A stretch of 64,000 nucleotides of DNA. It comes from Babylonia areolata. Taxonomy: Eukaryota; Mollusca; Gastropoda; Neogastropoda; Buccinidae. Positions within the stretch are counted from its first letter, which is position 1. Every line of letters starts with the position of its first letter. A model generated the notes under the pieces. The model had not been told where the DNA came from, did not search any database, and was given only the letters and a program-made list of their open reading frames with translations. The DNA lies in contig NC_134905.1 in NCBI RefSeq assembly GCF_041734735.1, positions 10,342,214 through 10,406,213 on the forward strand, written 5' to 3'. A program made the translations under genes and the position numbers. This document shows, piece by piece, positions 47,401 through 60,900 of this stretch.

Positions 47401-50400
47401 GTGGTATGGTGTGGTGTGGTGTGGTATGGTGTGCTGTGGTGTGCTGTAGTGTTGTGTGGTGTGCTGTAGTGTGGTGTGGTGTGGTGTGGTATGGTGTGGT
47501 GTGGTGTTCTGTGGTGTGGTATGGTGTGGTGTGGTGTGGTGTTGTGTGCTGTAGTGTGTGGTATGGTGTGGTATGGTGTGGTGTGGTGTGCTGTGGTGTG
47601 CTGTAGTGTGGTGTGGTGTGGTGTGGTGTGGTGTGGTGTGGTGTGGTATGGTGTGGTGTGGTATGGTGTGGTGTGGTGTGCTGTGGTGTGCTGTGGTATG
47701 CTGTGCTGTGCTATGGTGAGGTGTGGTGTAGTGTGGTGTGGTATGGTGTTGTGTGGTATGGTGTGGTGTGGTGTGCTGTGGTGTAGTGTGCTGTGGTGTG
47801 CTGTAGTGTGGTATGGTGTGGTGTGGTGTGGTGTGGTGTGGTGTGGTGTGGTAATGGTGTGCTGTGGTATGGTGTGCTGTGCTGTGGTGTGGTGTGGTGT
47901 GGTGTAGTGTGGTGTGGTGTGGTGTGGTGTGGTGTGCTGTAGTGTGGTGTGCTGTGGTGTGCTGTAGTGTGGTGTGGTGTGGTGTGGTGTGGTGTGGTGT
48001 GGTGTGGTAATGGTGTGCTGTGGTATGGTGTGCTGTGCTGTGGTGTGGTGTGGTGTGGTGTAGTGTGGTGTGGTGTGGTGTAGTGTGGTGTGGTGTAGTG
48101 TGGTGTGCTGTGCTGTGCTGTGCTGTGGTGTGGTGTGGTGTGCTGTAGTGTGGTGTGGTGTGGTGTGGTGTGTTGTAGTGTTGTGTGGTGTGGTGTGGTG
48201 TGGTGTGCTGTAGTGTGGTGTAGTGTGGTGTGGTGTGGTGTGGTGTGCTGTAGTGTGGTGTGGTGTGGTGTGGTGTGCTGTAGTGTGGTGTGGTGTGCTG
48301 TAGTGTGGCGTGGTGTGGTGTGCTGTAGTGTGGTGTGGTGTGCTGTGGTGTGGTGTGGTGTGGTGTGGTGTGGTGTGCTGTGCTGTAGTGTGGTGTGGTG
48401 TGGTGTGGTGTGCTGTGCTGTAGTGTGGTGTGGTGTGGTGTGCTGTGCTGTAGTGTGGTGTGGTGTGGTGTGGTGTGGTGTGGTGTGCTGTAGTGTGGTG
48501 TGGTGTGCTGTGTGTGGTGTGGTGTGGTGTGGTGTGGTGTGGTGTGGGTGTGCTGTGGTGTGCTGTGGTGTGCTGTGGTGTGCTGTGCTGTGGTGTGCTG
48601 TTGTGTGGTGTGGTGTGGTGTGCTGTGGTGTGGTGTGGTGTGGTGTGGTATGGTGTGCTGTGGTGTGGTGTGGTGTGGTGTGGTGTGGTGTTGTGTGGTG
48701 TGGTGTGCTGTGGTGTGCTGTAGTGTGGTGTGGTGTGCTGTAGTGTGCTGTGGTATGGTGTGCTGTGGTGTGGTATGGTGTGGTGTGGTGTGGTGTGGTG
48801 TGGTGTGGTGTGGTGTTGTGTGGTGTGGTGTGCTGTAGTGTGCTGTGGTATGGTGTGCTGTGGTGTGGTATGGTGTGGTGTGGTGTGGTATGGTGTGGTG
48901 TGGTGTGGTGTTGTGTGGTGTGGTGTGCTGTAGTGTGCTGTGGTATGGTGTGCTGTGGTGTGGTATGGTGTGGTGTGGTGTGGTGTTGTGTGGTGTGGTG
49001 TGCTGTGGTGTGCTGTAGTGTGGTGTGGTGTGGTGTGGTGTGGTGTGCTGTGGTGTGCTGTAGTGTGGTGTGGTGTGGTGTGGTGTGCTGTGCTGTGGTA
49101 TGGTGTGGTGTGGTGTGGTGTGGTATGGTGTGCTGTGGTGTGCTGTAGTGTGGTGTGGTGTGGTGTGGTGTGGTATGGTGTGGTGTGGTGTGGTGTGGTG
49201 TGCTGTGGTGTGGTGTGGTGTGCTGTGCTATGGTGAGGTGTGGTGTGGTGTGGTGTGGTGTGCTATGGTGTGGTGTGGTGTGGTGTGGTGTGCTGTGCTG
49301 TGGTATGGTGTGGTGTGGTGTGGTGTGATATGGTGTGGTGTGGTGTGGTGTGGTATGGTGTGATATGGTGTGGTGTGGTATGGTGTAGTGTGCTGTGGTG
49401 TGGTGTGGTGTGGTATGGTATGGTGTGGTGTGGTGTGGTGTGGTGTGGTATGGTGTGCTGTGCTGTGCTATGCTGTGGTATGGTGTGCTGTGCTGTGCTG
49501 TGCTGTGGTATGCTGTGCTGTGCTGTGCTGTGCTGTGTTATGTGCACGTGCATGCAGTTTGTACTGCGGCGGATTAAGATGATTTTTCTCTCGCACTGAG
49601 ACACAAGGTCACACAACATTGCACAACACGTATAAGTAATGTCTCAGTCGTGGACATTGCACACTTCGTGCCCGCTCAGAATCGACATTGGACGGAATTC
49701 TAGATGTAGGTATACCAAATGGTAAGTGGTCTCCCGTGAACAGAAGATCAAACGGCCCCCAGTTGCCATCTAAGAATCCGTCACGGAGATTCACAAGTTC
49801 AGTTAAAAAAAATCTCTCACTTCACATCCCTTCCATTCTGCCTGTCATTTACTAATGGGATTCTTGGGCTTCTGATGGTTGTGCATGTTCGTGTGCGGGT
49901 GTGTTTGCCTGTCTGTGTGAGCACACGCTTGTTCGTGTATGGCGTTCTTGATTCCTGCATGTTTATGTATGCATTTTTTTTTTTTTGAATGAACGCAGCG
50001 AGCTGCCTGCCTGGGAAGTGTGAGCGTCAATCTGCATTCTTCTTCTTCTCGTTATTATTATTATTATTATTGTTGTTGTTGTTGTTGTTGTTTTTAGAAA
50101 GATTCACTCTTTCTCCCTTTTATGGGTTTTTTAAATTTTATTTTATATATATATATAATTTTTTTTTAAATGAATATGATAAATGCATCTTTGTACAGTC
50201 AATTCTTTCGTGATGCAGGCAAAAGAGAGAGCTAAAGAGACGATGACAGAGGGTAGAAAAGGAAGAGAACAGGGAATTATGGGAAGCGGGGTAAGGAATG
50301 AGAGAGACAGACGCTGACGGACAGAGACAGAGACAGACACACAGACAGACGGACAGACGAACAGACAGGCACACACAGACACAGACAGACAGACACACAG

Positions 50401-50623
50401 AGACAGACACAGACATACTGACAGAGACATACAGACACACTGAGACAGACAGACAGAGACAGACGGACAGACAGACATGAAGACCCACTGCCCAAAGGTG
50501 GTGAGGAAACCAGGAGGCATCATGACGGTGTAGCATCCCCCCGACCACTCGTCTTCACACCAGTTCTTCTCCTCGTAGTGAACCGGCTGTGCAAACACAC
50601 ACACACACACACACACATACACG

Positions 50624-50670
<47 letters not shown>

Positions 50671-51474
50671 TCGCATGCTCGCATGCGTACACAGTAATTT
50701 CTTTTCCCTCCCTCGAATTTTCCCCTACCTTCGTCTAATATCACTTTTTGTGAAAAGACGTTAAACTGAAGAACGAACACACACACAGACACACACACAC
50801 ACACACACACTGACACACACACTAACACACACACTCACTGAGGGCAAGATAGAAAAAGGAAAAAAAGGCTGTACAAGCTTATTCTTTTACCCTCAATAAA
50901 GATCATTTTGATTTGACATGACTTGACTGACTAAGCTACCTACATGCAAGGCTTCAGCAGACTGGAAGGCCTTGGCGTACGCCTGGCTGATGCGTCGTTT
51001 CCTCTCCTCCACACTCATTGTGGAGCAGGCCCGGGCCGTGTCGGACAGCACGAACCTGATGAAACACACAACACACACTGTCTACCTGCATAGTCTCTGC
51101 CTTGGTTCTCCTCACGGGTCGCAACAAAACAGCAGTATTTTGTGTTAGGTAATGTATGAAATAGTGGAGAAAAATTGTGGAGTGGTGGCCTAGTGGTAAC
51201 GCGTCCGCCTGTTGGTTGTGCCCTTAAGGTCAAGCTGTTTCGTTTTGGACGCCTGGAAAGCGAGATAATCTTAGGATACATGATTGAATATGGCCATACT
51301 TGCCAGAAATTTCGACCCCTCCATTAATCTTTGAGTCGTGGTCTGGACGCTATTCGTTCGGATGAGGCGATAAACCGAGGTCCCGTGTGTAGCATGCACA
51401 AGATCATGTTAAATCACCCACGAAAACAATTGAATTGTCCCTGGCAAATATTCGAAATAAAATCCACACTAATA

Positions 51475-51528
<54 letters not shown>

Positions 51529-51950
51529 CGCGCGCGCGCACGCGCGTGACTGGAAGCTTGGCTGAATGACAAAGGAAACGAATGATAAGCACGTAAAAGC
51601 TGCAGTCAGTCGGCTCTATTCAGGTAAGCTACGAGTGAATCCGTGTTTGTAAAGCACTCAGAGCTTGGTCTCTGACCGAAGATAGGGGCTATATCAATCA
51701 ATCAATCAGCAGTATGTACCTGCATGCTGTTTTGGTTCTGCTCACAGGTCAACACAAACAACTGCTGCACCGAACGTCAGGTGATATGTGAAATGCTCAA
51801 TACAGTGCAGTATTATTTTCTGGTTCATTGCAATGTTTCTGCTAGGAGACAACTGTATTTTGTGTAAGGATGTGTGTTGAAATGATTGCAATGGGTATTT
51901 TTGACTCACTTGCTCACTTGTGTAAACAAAGTGAGTCTATGTTATAACCT

Positions 51951-51981
<31 letters not shown>

Positions 51982-54900
51982 GTGGTAAACTATAACATTG
52001 CCATTTTATCTGGAAATATTTTGTCTGCCAATACCAAATTTGGCTTAAACATAGTAGGAAAAAAATATTAAGTCATTCCAATAATAGGTTGGACCGTCTC
52101 CTGATTTAGCCGTATTTCCGGATCTTCAACGGTTTATTTCGTTGATGCTAAATCCAGAACCAAAAGGGCTATATTACCCCTTCCCAGTTTCCAGAACGTG
52201 GGCTATGTCTGGCAAGAAGACGATATGACCTCGTTTTTCTTGTTCGCAATTAAAAGAAAAGAAATACCAGTTCTGGACAGATCACATGCAGTGACACTAA
52301 CTACACTATTGACGTGTTTACTGCATATGAATATTCTAAAGTGGACACTGAATTAACTAGAATGAACATGAGAGAAAAATTAAATCGACCATTTCACTGA
52401 GTTTCGGCCAGCCTTGTCTGGACTGGTGTGTGAAGATCTTGACAAAACATGTTGCGGTGTGCCTGACGCAAAGGCAACATATCCTTCACCGCCGAATTAA
52501 AAGAGTTTCTTAAATAATCATCGACGTATTTACTGCATATGAATGTTTTAAAGTGGATACTAAATTAAGTAGACTGAACACTGAAGATAAATTGAATAGA
52601 CAATGTCGTAGTTTCTCAGTGAGTGTAACTGCTGAAGCTTGTCGAACACGGATCTCTGCAGATCTAGAGAAAACGGCCACAAATTGCGGTGTTTGAGGCG
52701 ATCGGAACGTCTCCTTTACCTCGGACTTCTTAACCATTATACACCTAACCCGCCCAATCTTGGTTTGCAGTGTAACACCCGAACCTGCCCGGTACCGCCG
52801 TCTAAACACGTGCTTACTATGAACGCAGCCATTGTTGTTTACATAAACGAGACTCTCGCGAGATTCACAGCCTCATTTTCAGGACTTCCTGCCATGCATT
52901 TTGCACTTTTCAGAGTCCGATTTGCTTGAATTTTGACAAAGTTGTGAATTTTTAAAGTTGCAAGACGAGTTTGATGATTTCCGAGAGTTTTAGCGTAATC
53001 TGAATGCCGATTCTGAAGATGACTTTGAACGGTGAAAATGATTTTTGCATGACAATCTTGTAAAAATCAATTGAACTGAGTGACCTAGATATCGACTTCT
53101 TCTTTCCCTTGACTACCGCCCTCATCATTGTGAAGATTCTGTAGACTATAAGGGGGTTTGCGTGTTTTTGAGGTTTCCTGAGGTAGAGTTTGCTGGGCCA
53201 GGGGATGGGGGGTGGGGGGGGGGGGGGGGAGGGGGGAGGTATGGGGGTGTGGGGGGGAGGTGATCAGATTCGGGATTTGAAGCCTTCCAGGGCTGGGCTG
53301 AGGGCAATCTCAGCAGGAAGGCTGTTCCAGTTTGTTATGGTTCGGGGAAAGAAAGATTTTTGTCTGTACAGCGTCCTGCAGTTGGAGAGGTGGTACGCTG
53401 CTGGATGCGATCCTCGGGTCCCTGTGGATGCTGAAGGATTTTGAGAGGGCTTGTGGCATGTGTTGATGATAAGACTGCCGCTATGGAACTTATAAAAGTT
53501 AACCAGTCTTGCCTTTCTCCTTCGCTCTTTGAGGGGAGACCACTGAAGAGTCTCCATCATGTTTTGCACACTGGATGTTTTCCTGTGTCGATGGGTCGCC
53601 CAGCGAGCAGCCAGGCGTTGTACTGTCTCAAGTTTGTTAATGTCCTTCTCTGTGTAGGGGTCCAACACAGAGCTGGCATACTCCAAGGTTGGGCGGACCA
53701 GTGTTTGGTAGGCTTGCTGTTTGATGTGCTGGGAGCCTACTTTCAGGTTCCGTCTGAGTAGGCCTAAGGTCTTGTTGGCTCGGTTGGAGACATTAGAGAT
53801 GTGGGGGGTCCATCTAAGGTCAGAGATGATGGTGATGCCGAGGTATTTGGATTTGCTGACCACATCAAGGGTGTGGCCACGAAAGATGTACTCTGATGGT
53901 AGGGGGTCTCTCTTCCGGCTCACTCACAGTGTCTGACATTCGTTTGGATGGAAGCTCATAAGCCACTTCTGCTCCCATTCTGCGAGGCAATCGAGATCCT
54001 TTTGTAGGGCTTGCTGGTCGCTGGTGGAGGAGATGGTTTTGTGGCAGAGTATCATCAGCAAAGAGACGAGCAGTGGAGGACAGTCCGGTCGGCATGTCGT
54101 TGATGTAGAGCAGGAACAGGCAAGGCCCAAGAACAGAGCCTTGGGGGACTCCAGATTCTACAGGAACAGGACTGGAAGTGGCTCCATCCACCACTACAGA
54201 CTGCTGTCTGTCTGATAGGAACTTCCTGATCCAGGTGTGAACTTTCTCTGTGATGCCAAGGGAGTGGATCTTGTGGAGCAGGAGGGAGTGGCAGACTTTG
54301 TCGAACGCTTTGGAAAAGTCCATGATGAGAGCGTCTGTCTGTTTTTCGGCTTCAAGGTTTACTGAGAGCTCGTCTACAAGTCCAATGAGCTGGCTTTCAC
54401 AGGATCGCTGGCGTCTGAAACCGTGCTGTGCTTCGGTGATGATTCCATTCTTTTCTGCAAAGTTCATAACAGTGCTTGTGATGATGTGCTCCATTATTTT
54501 GCATGGTATGCTGGTCAGGGAAATAGGGCGGTAGTTTTCTGGGTGGTAGCGCTCGCCTTTCTTGAAGACTGGGGTGACGTTGGCCATCCTCCAGTCTCTC
54601 GGAACTACTCCGGTGTTGAGGGAGCACTGGTACAGGAGTGTGAAAGCAGGAGCCAGTTCTTCAGCAAGCTCACATAGCAGTCTCGGGCTGATGTCATCGG
54701 GGCCAGGAGCTTTGCTGGGGTTTAGATCCTTGAAGAGCTTGGTAACTCCTGCTACTGAGATTTCTATGTTGCTTAGGGTAGGAGAGTCTGATGGGGGGTC
54801 TGATGGTAGACCAGTTCTGTCGGTGAACTCTTTGCTGCAGGTGATTTTCGCACTGAAGGCGGAGTGAAATTGCTTGTTTAGCATTTCTGCTCGCTCTTTT

Positions 54901-57900
54901 GCACCCGAGACAAGTCTGCCGTTTTCCTTTAGTGGGGCAACATTTGCCGCCTCTGTACGTACTGCCTTAATGTATGCCCAGAATTTCTTGTTCGTCGCTG
55001 GTCTTTCACTCGTGCTGTCTTTGAACATGTTCTCAGTGTATCTCCAGTAAGAACGGCGCAGGTTTCTTTGGACATTGCGCTTCAGCTTCTTCAGTTCTGC
55101 ACACAATTCCTGGCTTCCGGTCTTTTACCACCGTTTGTACAGCCTGTCCCGTCGTCGGATCATCCTGAGAGTGGCATAGTCTACCCAGGGCTTGTTGTTT
55201 TTTCCGCCTATGGTTTTCTTGGGGATGTGTTTCTCGGTCATGGAGGCGATACCTTCTTTTAGTGTGTGCCACAGTTGTTCTGCATCACTATTTGCATCAA
55301 AGGTTTCCAGCACTGTATCAGAGAGTTCCGTTGAACATGATTTCAGTGAAAGCCAGTCCGCTTTGGAGAATTGGGGGACTGTGCGTTTTGATGAGCGTTG
55401 ATACGCTGGGTTGGTGTTAAACTCCAGGTAGACAATATCATGGTCAGAGAGTCCAGGGAGGGGCTCAATCCGCGGCACTAGGGATGGCTGGCTCGTGAGG
55501 AAGAGGTCTAGAGTGTTCTCTCCTCTTGTGGGGAATGTGACGAGCTGTTCGTATCCAGCGTCATTGATCAAGTCAAGAAACTGGTTGTGGATTTCTACAC
55601 ATCTGGCTGGGCTTTTCAGTGTCTTGGTGGGCCAGTCAAAGGAAGGGAAATTGAAGTCACCTCCAATGATGACAATAGCGTTTGTTGATGTGACCCGTTG
55701 GATGGAGGTCTCAAACTTCATTAGGCTGATCGCGTCACTAGTTTTGGGCCTATAGTAGGCGGCTATTAGGAGTTGTTTTCTTCCTTTCAGCTTGATCTTC
55801 ACCCAGAGCAGTTCACATCCATCCACTGACAGCTCCTCCACCTCTTGGCATGGTAGATGACTTGCCACAGCTATCAGTACTCCCCTACCTCTTGGCATGG
55901 TAGATGACCCGCCACAGCTATCAGTACTCCCCCACCTCTTGGCATGGTAGATGACCCGCCACAGCTATCAATACTCCCCCACCTCTTGGCATGGTAGATG
56001 ACCCGCCACAGCTATCAGTACTCCCCCACCTCTTGGCATGGTAGATGACCCGCCACAGCTATCAGTACTCCTCCACCTCTTGGCATGGTAGATGACCCGC
56101 CACAGCTATCAATACTCCCCCACCAAGCCGATCCCTGCCCTTCCTGAAGGTGGTGAAGTGAGGAGGGAAGAGCTCACTGGAACAGACATGTGAATCGAGC
56201 CATGTTTCAGTGCCTATTACAATATCAGGCTTTGTACTGTCAATCAGATTCTGTATTTCTGCTGTCTTGCCTCGACTGCACTGAAAGCTGATGTTCAGAA
56301 GTCCTAGAGGCCGGTTAAACTGTTTGTTTTGGCTAGTAGCTCGGGAGGGTGTGGATGAGTGGATGGGCTTAAAGTCTGCCGATGAGAGTGACGTTTCCGA
56401 GGGACTTTGCAAAGAGGAGATGTCTCCTCCCTGGATAGCACTTGGTGCTGCTGCATCAAGTCCAAACAGGTCGAAGGCAACTGTGCTGTAGTTTGCATTG
56501 TCACACACTACACATCTCCATACAACATCACTTTCGCCCAGTTTTTCATACTCCTCAGCGTTAGATGGTATGCTTTGACAGGCAAGATGAAACCACTGGC
56601 CACAGGTATCACATTCGACACCACGTTCTGACCAGGAGACAGTGCGATCGCATGTACCACAGGGGAACTTGGATTCTTCGGATTTTGTCTGAGAGGGTGC
56701 TCCTTGGGAGGAGATACTGCTGGATTTCTGGGGCTGTGTGGGCATTTCGTGTCTAGGAGGCACTGTGGAGCTCAGGAACAGTCCTACTCCTACTCCTAAG
56801 AAGGTCAGTAAGATCGAAAATAGAAGTTCTAGAACTAGAATTTTGATATGTTGTTTGTTGCGGAGTCACTTTGTTCCGGGAAAGTTTTTCACATGTCATT
56901 GTGTGTTCTTTGGATGGTCTTCATACAGATGAAAATTCTCATACTTGATAAATAAGGTTTCTACTTACAGTTTTGCTTGGTGAGTCCTTTTAATCAACGT
57001 CAATAATAGGCCCCCTAACACTGTAGGCAGTCAGTAAGCATCGGACGCCACCATCTTGAATTCTGAGTTGTGAACTTCAGTCTTGATCTGGACACCAAAG
57101 TAGAGTTATGATGGGCTTGAAAACTTCACTGGTAGGTTTTCTGTTGTCCAGGAAAGCAATATGGGCTAGGGGAATTTAGAGAATTGGGTAAAAACCGCTG
57201 TTTGGAGTTGAAAATGGTTGTTTGGTGGGAGAGGACAGAGACAAACCTCTTTCCTCCACGCATGCGCAAACCCCCTCTACTGACTGAGTTTTACCGACAA
57301 TGAGAGTGAAGTTGGTCACTTGAATGTGAATCAATCGCCGGACCTCCGAAATCATGACTCAAACGCTGGACCTCCGAAATCGATACTATCAGTGAGTTAG
57401 TCTTGATTTCACTGATATTTACTGGCTTTCTGCACGATCTTCCTGATTTTGCTTGTCAAATGGATTAGTAGCGTAATCCGAACGACTATTCTGAAGATGA
57501 TTTCTGCGTGAGAATTTTGTAAAGTTGATCGTACTGAGTGACCTAGACATCCACTGACTGAGTTTTACAGATATTGAGAGTGTAGTTGGTACTCGAGTGT
57601 GAATCGATCACCGGACTTCCGAAATCGTGAATCGATCGCTGGACCTCTGAAATCATAAATCGATCGCCAAACTGTCAGAATCGATGCTGTCAGTCGTTGA
57701 TTGCACTGATACTTATTGGCATTCTGCACGATCTTCATGATTTTGCTTTTCATTGTGGAGAAATTACATGTGAGGTAGGTTTGTTGTTTGTTTTTGTTTG
57801 TTTGCTATTGTTTTTCTCCCGACCATCATAGGAAAACACACCATCCCTCAAAATGAAAAGAACATAAAAATCAGCATGTTCATTGTTGGAATTCAAGTTG

Positions 57901-60900
57901 AGTAAGAAAAAGAATAAAAAGAAGATGTGTTAGAAGCCACTGCAGACCAGATAAACTTATTTCAAAGAAAATCATACTGTAATTAAAAGAATTTTTTTCA
58001 AAGTTAACCATCAAATTTGACACATTTATTTATTTTTTAAAAAATGTAAATACAAAGCAACATGAGCCTGGAAACAAAAATTCTTCTGCAACTTTATTAT
58101 GTGTAGAATGCAGGAAAAATAAACATGTGCAACAAAAGAAGGTAATTACATCTTTAATCAACGTTTATAATTACCCACTATCGAAAATCGCAAGAGTTAT
58201 TTACCTTGGCATGGGATTTCAGGGGTGATTAATGCTGAGCGTCCTGGGGGTAAGAGGGTTAAATGCCCGAGATAAACCAAAATAACACGAGTTAAACGGC
58301 GTTATTACTTCGATTACCGTTGTTGATTTATTACGCTAAAAGAACATGCTTAATTAAATAATTTTTGAACGTGACTGGTAGAACCAGTCATGATGAACTT
58401 CAGAGTGCACTTGAGGATAGACAAGAAGCTCCAAAACACCCGCTAAGTTTCGACCTCGAAAAGCTGAAAGATCCTGCAATCTCTGGAGAATCCCAAGCAG
58501 CAGTCAGTGGGAAATTTGCACTACTGCTACTCCTTGAATAAGACCCATAGGCCTTCACAAACAACTGCAGCAAGGTAATGACAGAAACAGCTGCCAAGGT
58601 CCTTGGGAAAAGTCAAAACCTTGGGTCACCGACAAAATCTTGGACCTGTGTGACACAATGAGGAAACTGAAGAAGGAGAAGAACACCCCAGAAGGGAAAT
58701 CAGAATACAGAAAGATCAACACGGAAATCAGAAGGAAAAGAATGAGGCAAACCAAAGAAGGACAGAAGAACAATGTGCTGACATCGAAGACAGCCTTTCC
58801 AACAACAACAGCAGAAAGGCAGTTGAAAAACTGGTGAAACATCTGACAAAAGAAAAACAGGCCAAAGTGAACACCATCCAAGATAAGAATGGCATCTGCC
58901 AAACTGAGGAAAAGAAAATTATGAAAAGGTGGACAGAATACTGTCCAATATCAAATACAATTAAAGATCCTGTAATCGATGTTAGCGTTTGGTGAGTTAT
59001 GGAAACATGAACATTCCCAGCATGCACACCCCCGAAAACGGAGTATGGCTGCCTACATGGCGGGGTAAATAAACCAAACGGTCATACACGTAAAATATTA
59101 AATGTTACATATTTGTCTGAGTGTGGATGTGTGCGTGCCTGAAATCTGATTTAATGACACAGGAAACGAATGATGAGCACCCAATGGCAGCCGTCAGTCA
59201 GCTCTACCCAGGTAGGCAGCCTGTTGTGTAAATGACCCCGTGTTTGTAAAACGCTTAGAGCTTGTCCTCCGACCGAGGATAGGCACTACAGAAGTATCCA
59301 TATCAATCAGTCAATACTGTTCACAGCTGTACAAACATCAGAGCAGGGGGGAGGGGATCCAAGTGTACCGAACGTAGAAGAATCTTCCAATGAGGATGAC
59401 TACCCGATAATGCGTGAAGAAGTCGAAGCCGCAGTACGATCACCGAAGAGCGGCTCGTCAGCAGGAGTCAACAACATCCCTGCAGAACTACTGAAGCATG
59501 GAGGAGAGGCCACAATAGACATGCTTACCATCACCTGCAACAAGATCTGGCAGACAGGAGAATGGCCAAAACCCTGGACTCAATCGCTGATCGCAGTGCT
59601 TCCCAGGAAAGACAATCTCCAACTTTGCCAGAACTACCGTACCATCAGCCTAATCAGTCATGACAGCGAAGTAATGCTCTGGATCATACTGAACTGACTG
59701 AGACCTCAAGCTGAGAACATCATCACCAAAGATCAGGCCTGCTTCCGAAAAGGCAGAAGCACTACTGAGCAAATCTTTAACTTCCGCATCCTCTGTGAGA
59801 AATACCTCCAACACCAGAGAGAGTTCTAGCACATCTTTGTAGACTTCATAAAGGCGTCTGACGAGTCTGGCATGACACACTATGGGCCAACATGAAGAAG
59901 CTCAACATGGGACAGAAGCTGATCTATACCATCCAGCAGCTGTACACCAACGCAACCAGCGCAGTGTTTACCCAGGGAGTTTGCCGACATCGGAGAGTGG
60001 TTCCACACTTCCGTGGGGGTCCGTCAAGGCTGCCTCCTCTCCCCGACCCTCTTCAACTATTTCTTGGAACGAATCATGAGCGATGCCCTTGAAGACCATG
60101 TGGGTACAGTTAGCATTGGAGGGAGAATCATCACGAACCTCAGATTAGCTGATGACATTGATGGACTTGCCGGGAAAGAGAACGAACTGGCAAGCCTGGT
60201 CAGTCAGCCTGGCACAGCCTCCACAAAATATGGAATGGAATTAAGTACCGAGAAAACTAAGCTCATGACAAATGACTATGATTCCATCACAGCAGACATC
60301 TCAGTCCATGGAGAGAAGCTTGAGACAGTGCAGCAGTTCAAATACCTCGGGGTAATCATCAGTGACCAAGGATCAAGGCCAGAAATCCTTGCAAGAGCTG
60401 CACAGACTATGACTGCACTCTCCAAACTGAAGAGCATATGGAGGGATAACAACATCTCCATGCAGCACAAGATCAGACTCTTGCGTGCATTGGTATTCTC
60501 TATATTCCTGTACGCATGCGAAATGGTACAGCCCCGTGACGCGATCTGATGGCCTTGCAAAGACCGTTCTACAAGGAACCGTGGAAGGAGGAAGGAAGAG
60601 GGAAGACAGAAGAACAACAACATTGAGGAGTGGACAGGGAAAGCGTTGGCAGAGACTCAGGCACTGACACACAACCACAAGGGATGGAGGACATTGGTGG
60701 AAATATCAGGACGGCGCCCCGACGACTCCAACAGGAGTTAAGGGCGAAAGGCAAAGGCAAGGTAGACCTACGTTAGTGCTGTGTATAAAACCACGTATTT
60801 TCAACCCAAATACGCACGGTTCGAATCTGCTTTGAAGCCTTTTTATATTAACGCGAAGCGTTATATAATCATAATAACAAATATAGAGCACATTTTAACA

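Larger units (their letters stand above)
53263..56765 (-). mobile_element. LINE H: CR1-like non-LTR retrotransposon with PHD finger
   Basis: In order on the minus strand: PHD finger, endonuclease, reverse transcriptase, and the C-terminal region ending [11 protein letters not shown] and GFKSRI. It is nearly complete for the coding part; a 5' UTR was not delimited. It lies in the 12.6-kb MAO intron. Clade is inferred from the domain set and C-terminus. Confidence 0.8.
58395..60760 (+). mobile_element. LINE I: RTE-like non-LTR retrotransposon, truncated and internally deleted
   Basis: Begins in the linker before the RT, is interrupted by a SINE (58945-59320), continues through the RT and ends near 60760. 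It differs from the LINE D/E families. The RT C-terminal middle is missing: LYACEM jumps directly to text equivalent to [18 protein letters not shown], an internal deletion near 60525. Confidence 0.8.

Noticed and set aside
44287-49600. Many Met-Val-Trp-Cys-Gly frames
   Set aside because: Pentamer repeat read in frame; stops fall only where GTAGT variants come into phase.
55842-56123. Evenly spaced direct repeats resembling a CRISPR array
   Set aside because: Units are head-to-tail with no spacers and are amplified LINE coding DNA in an animal genome.
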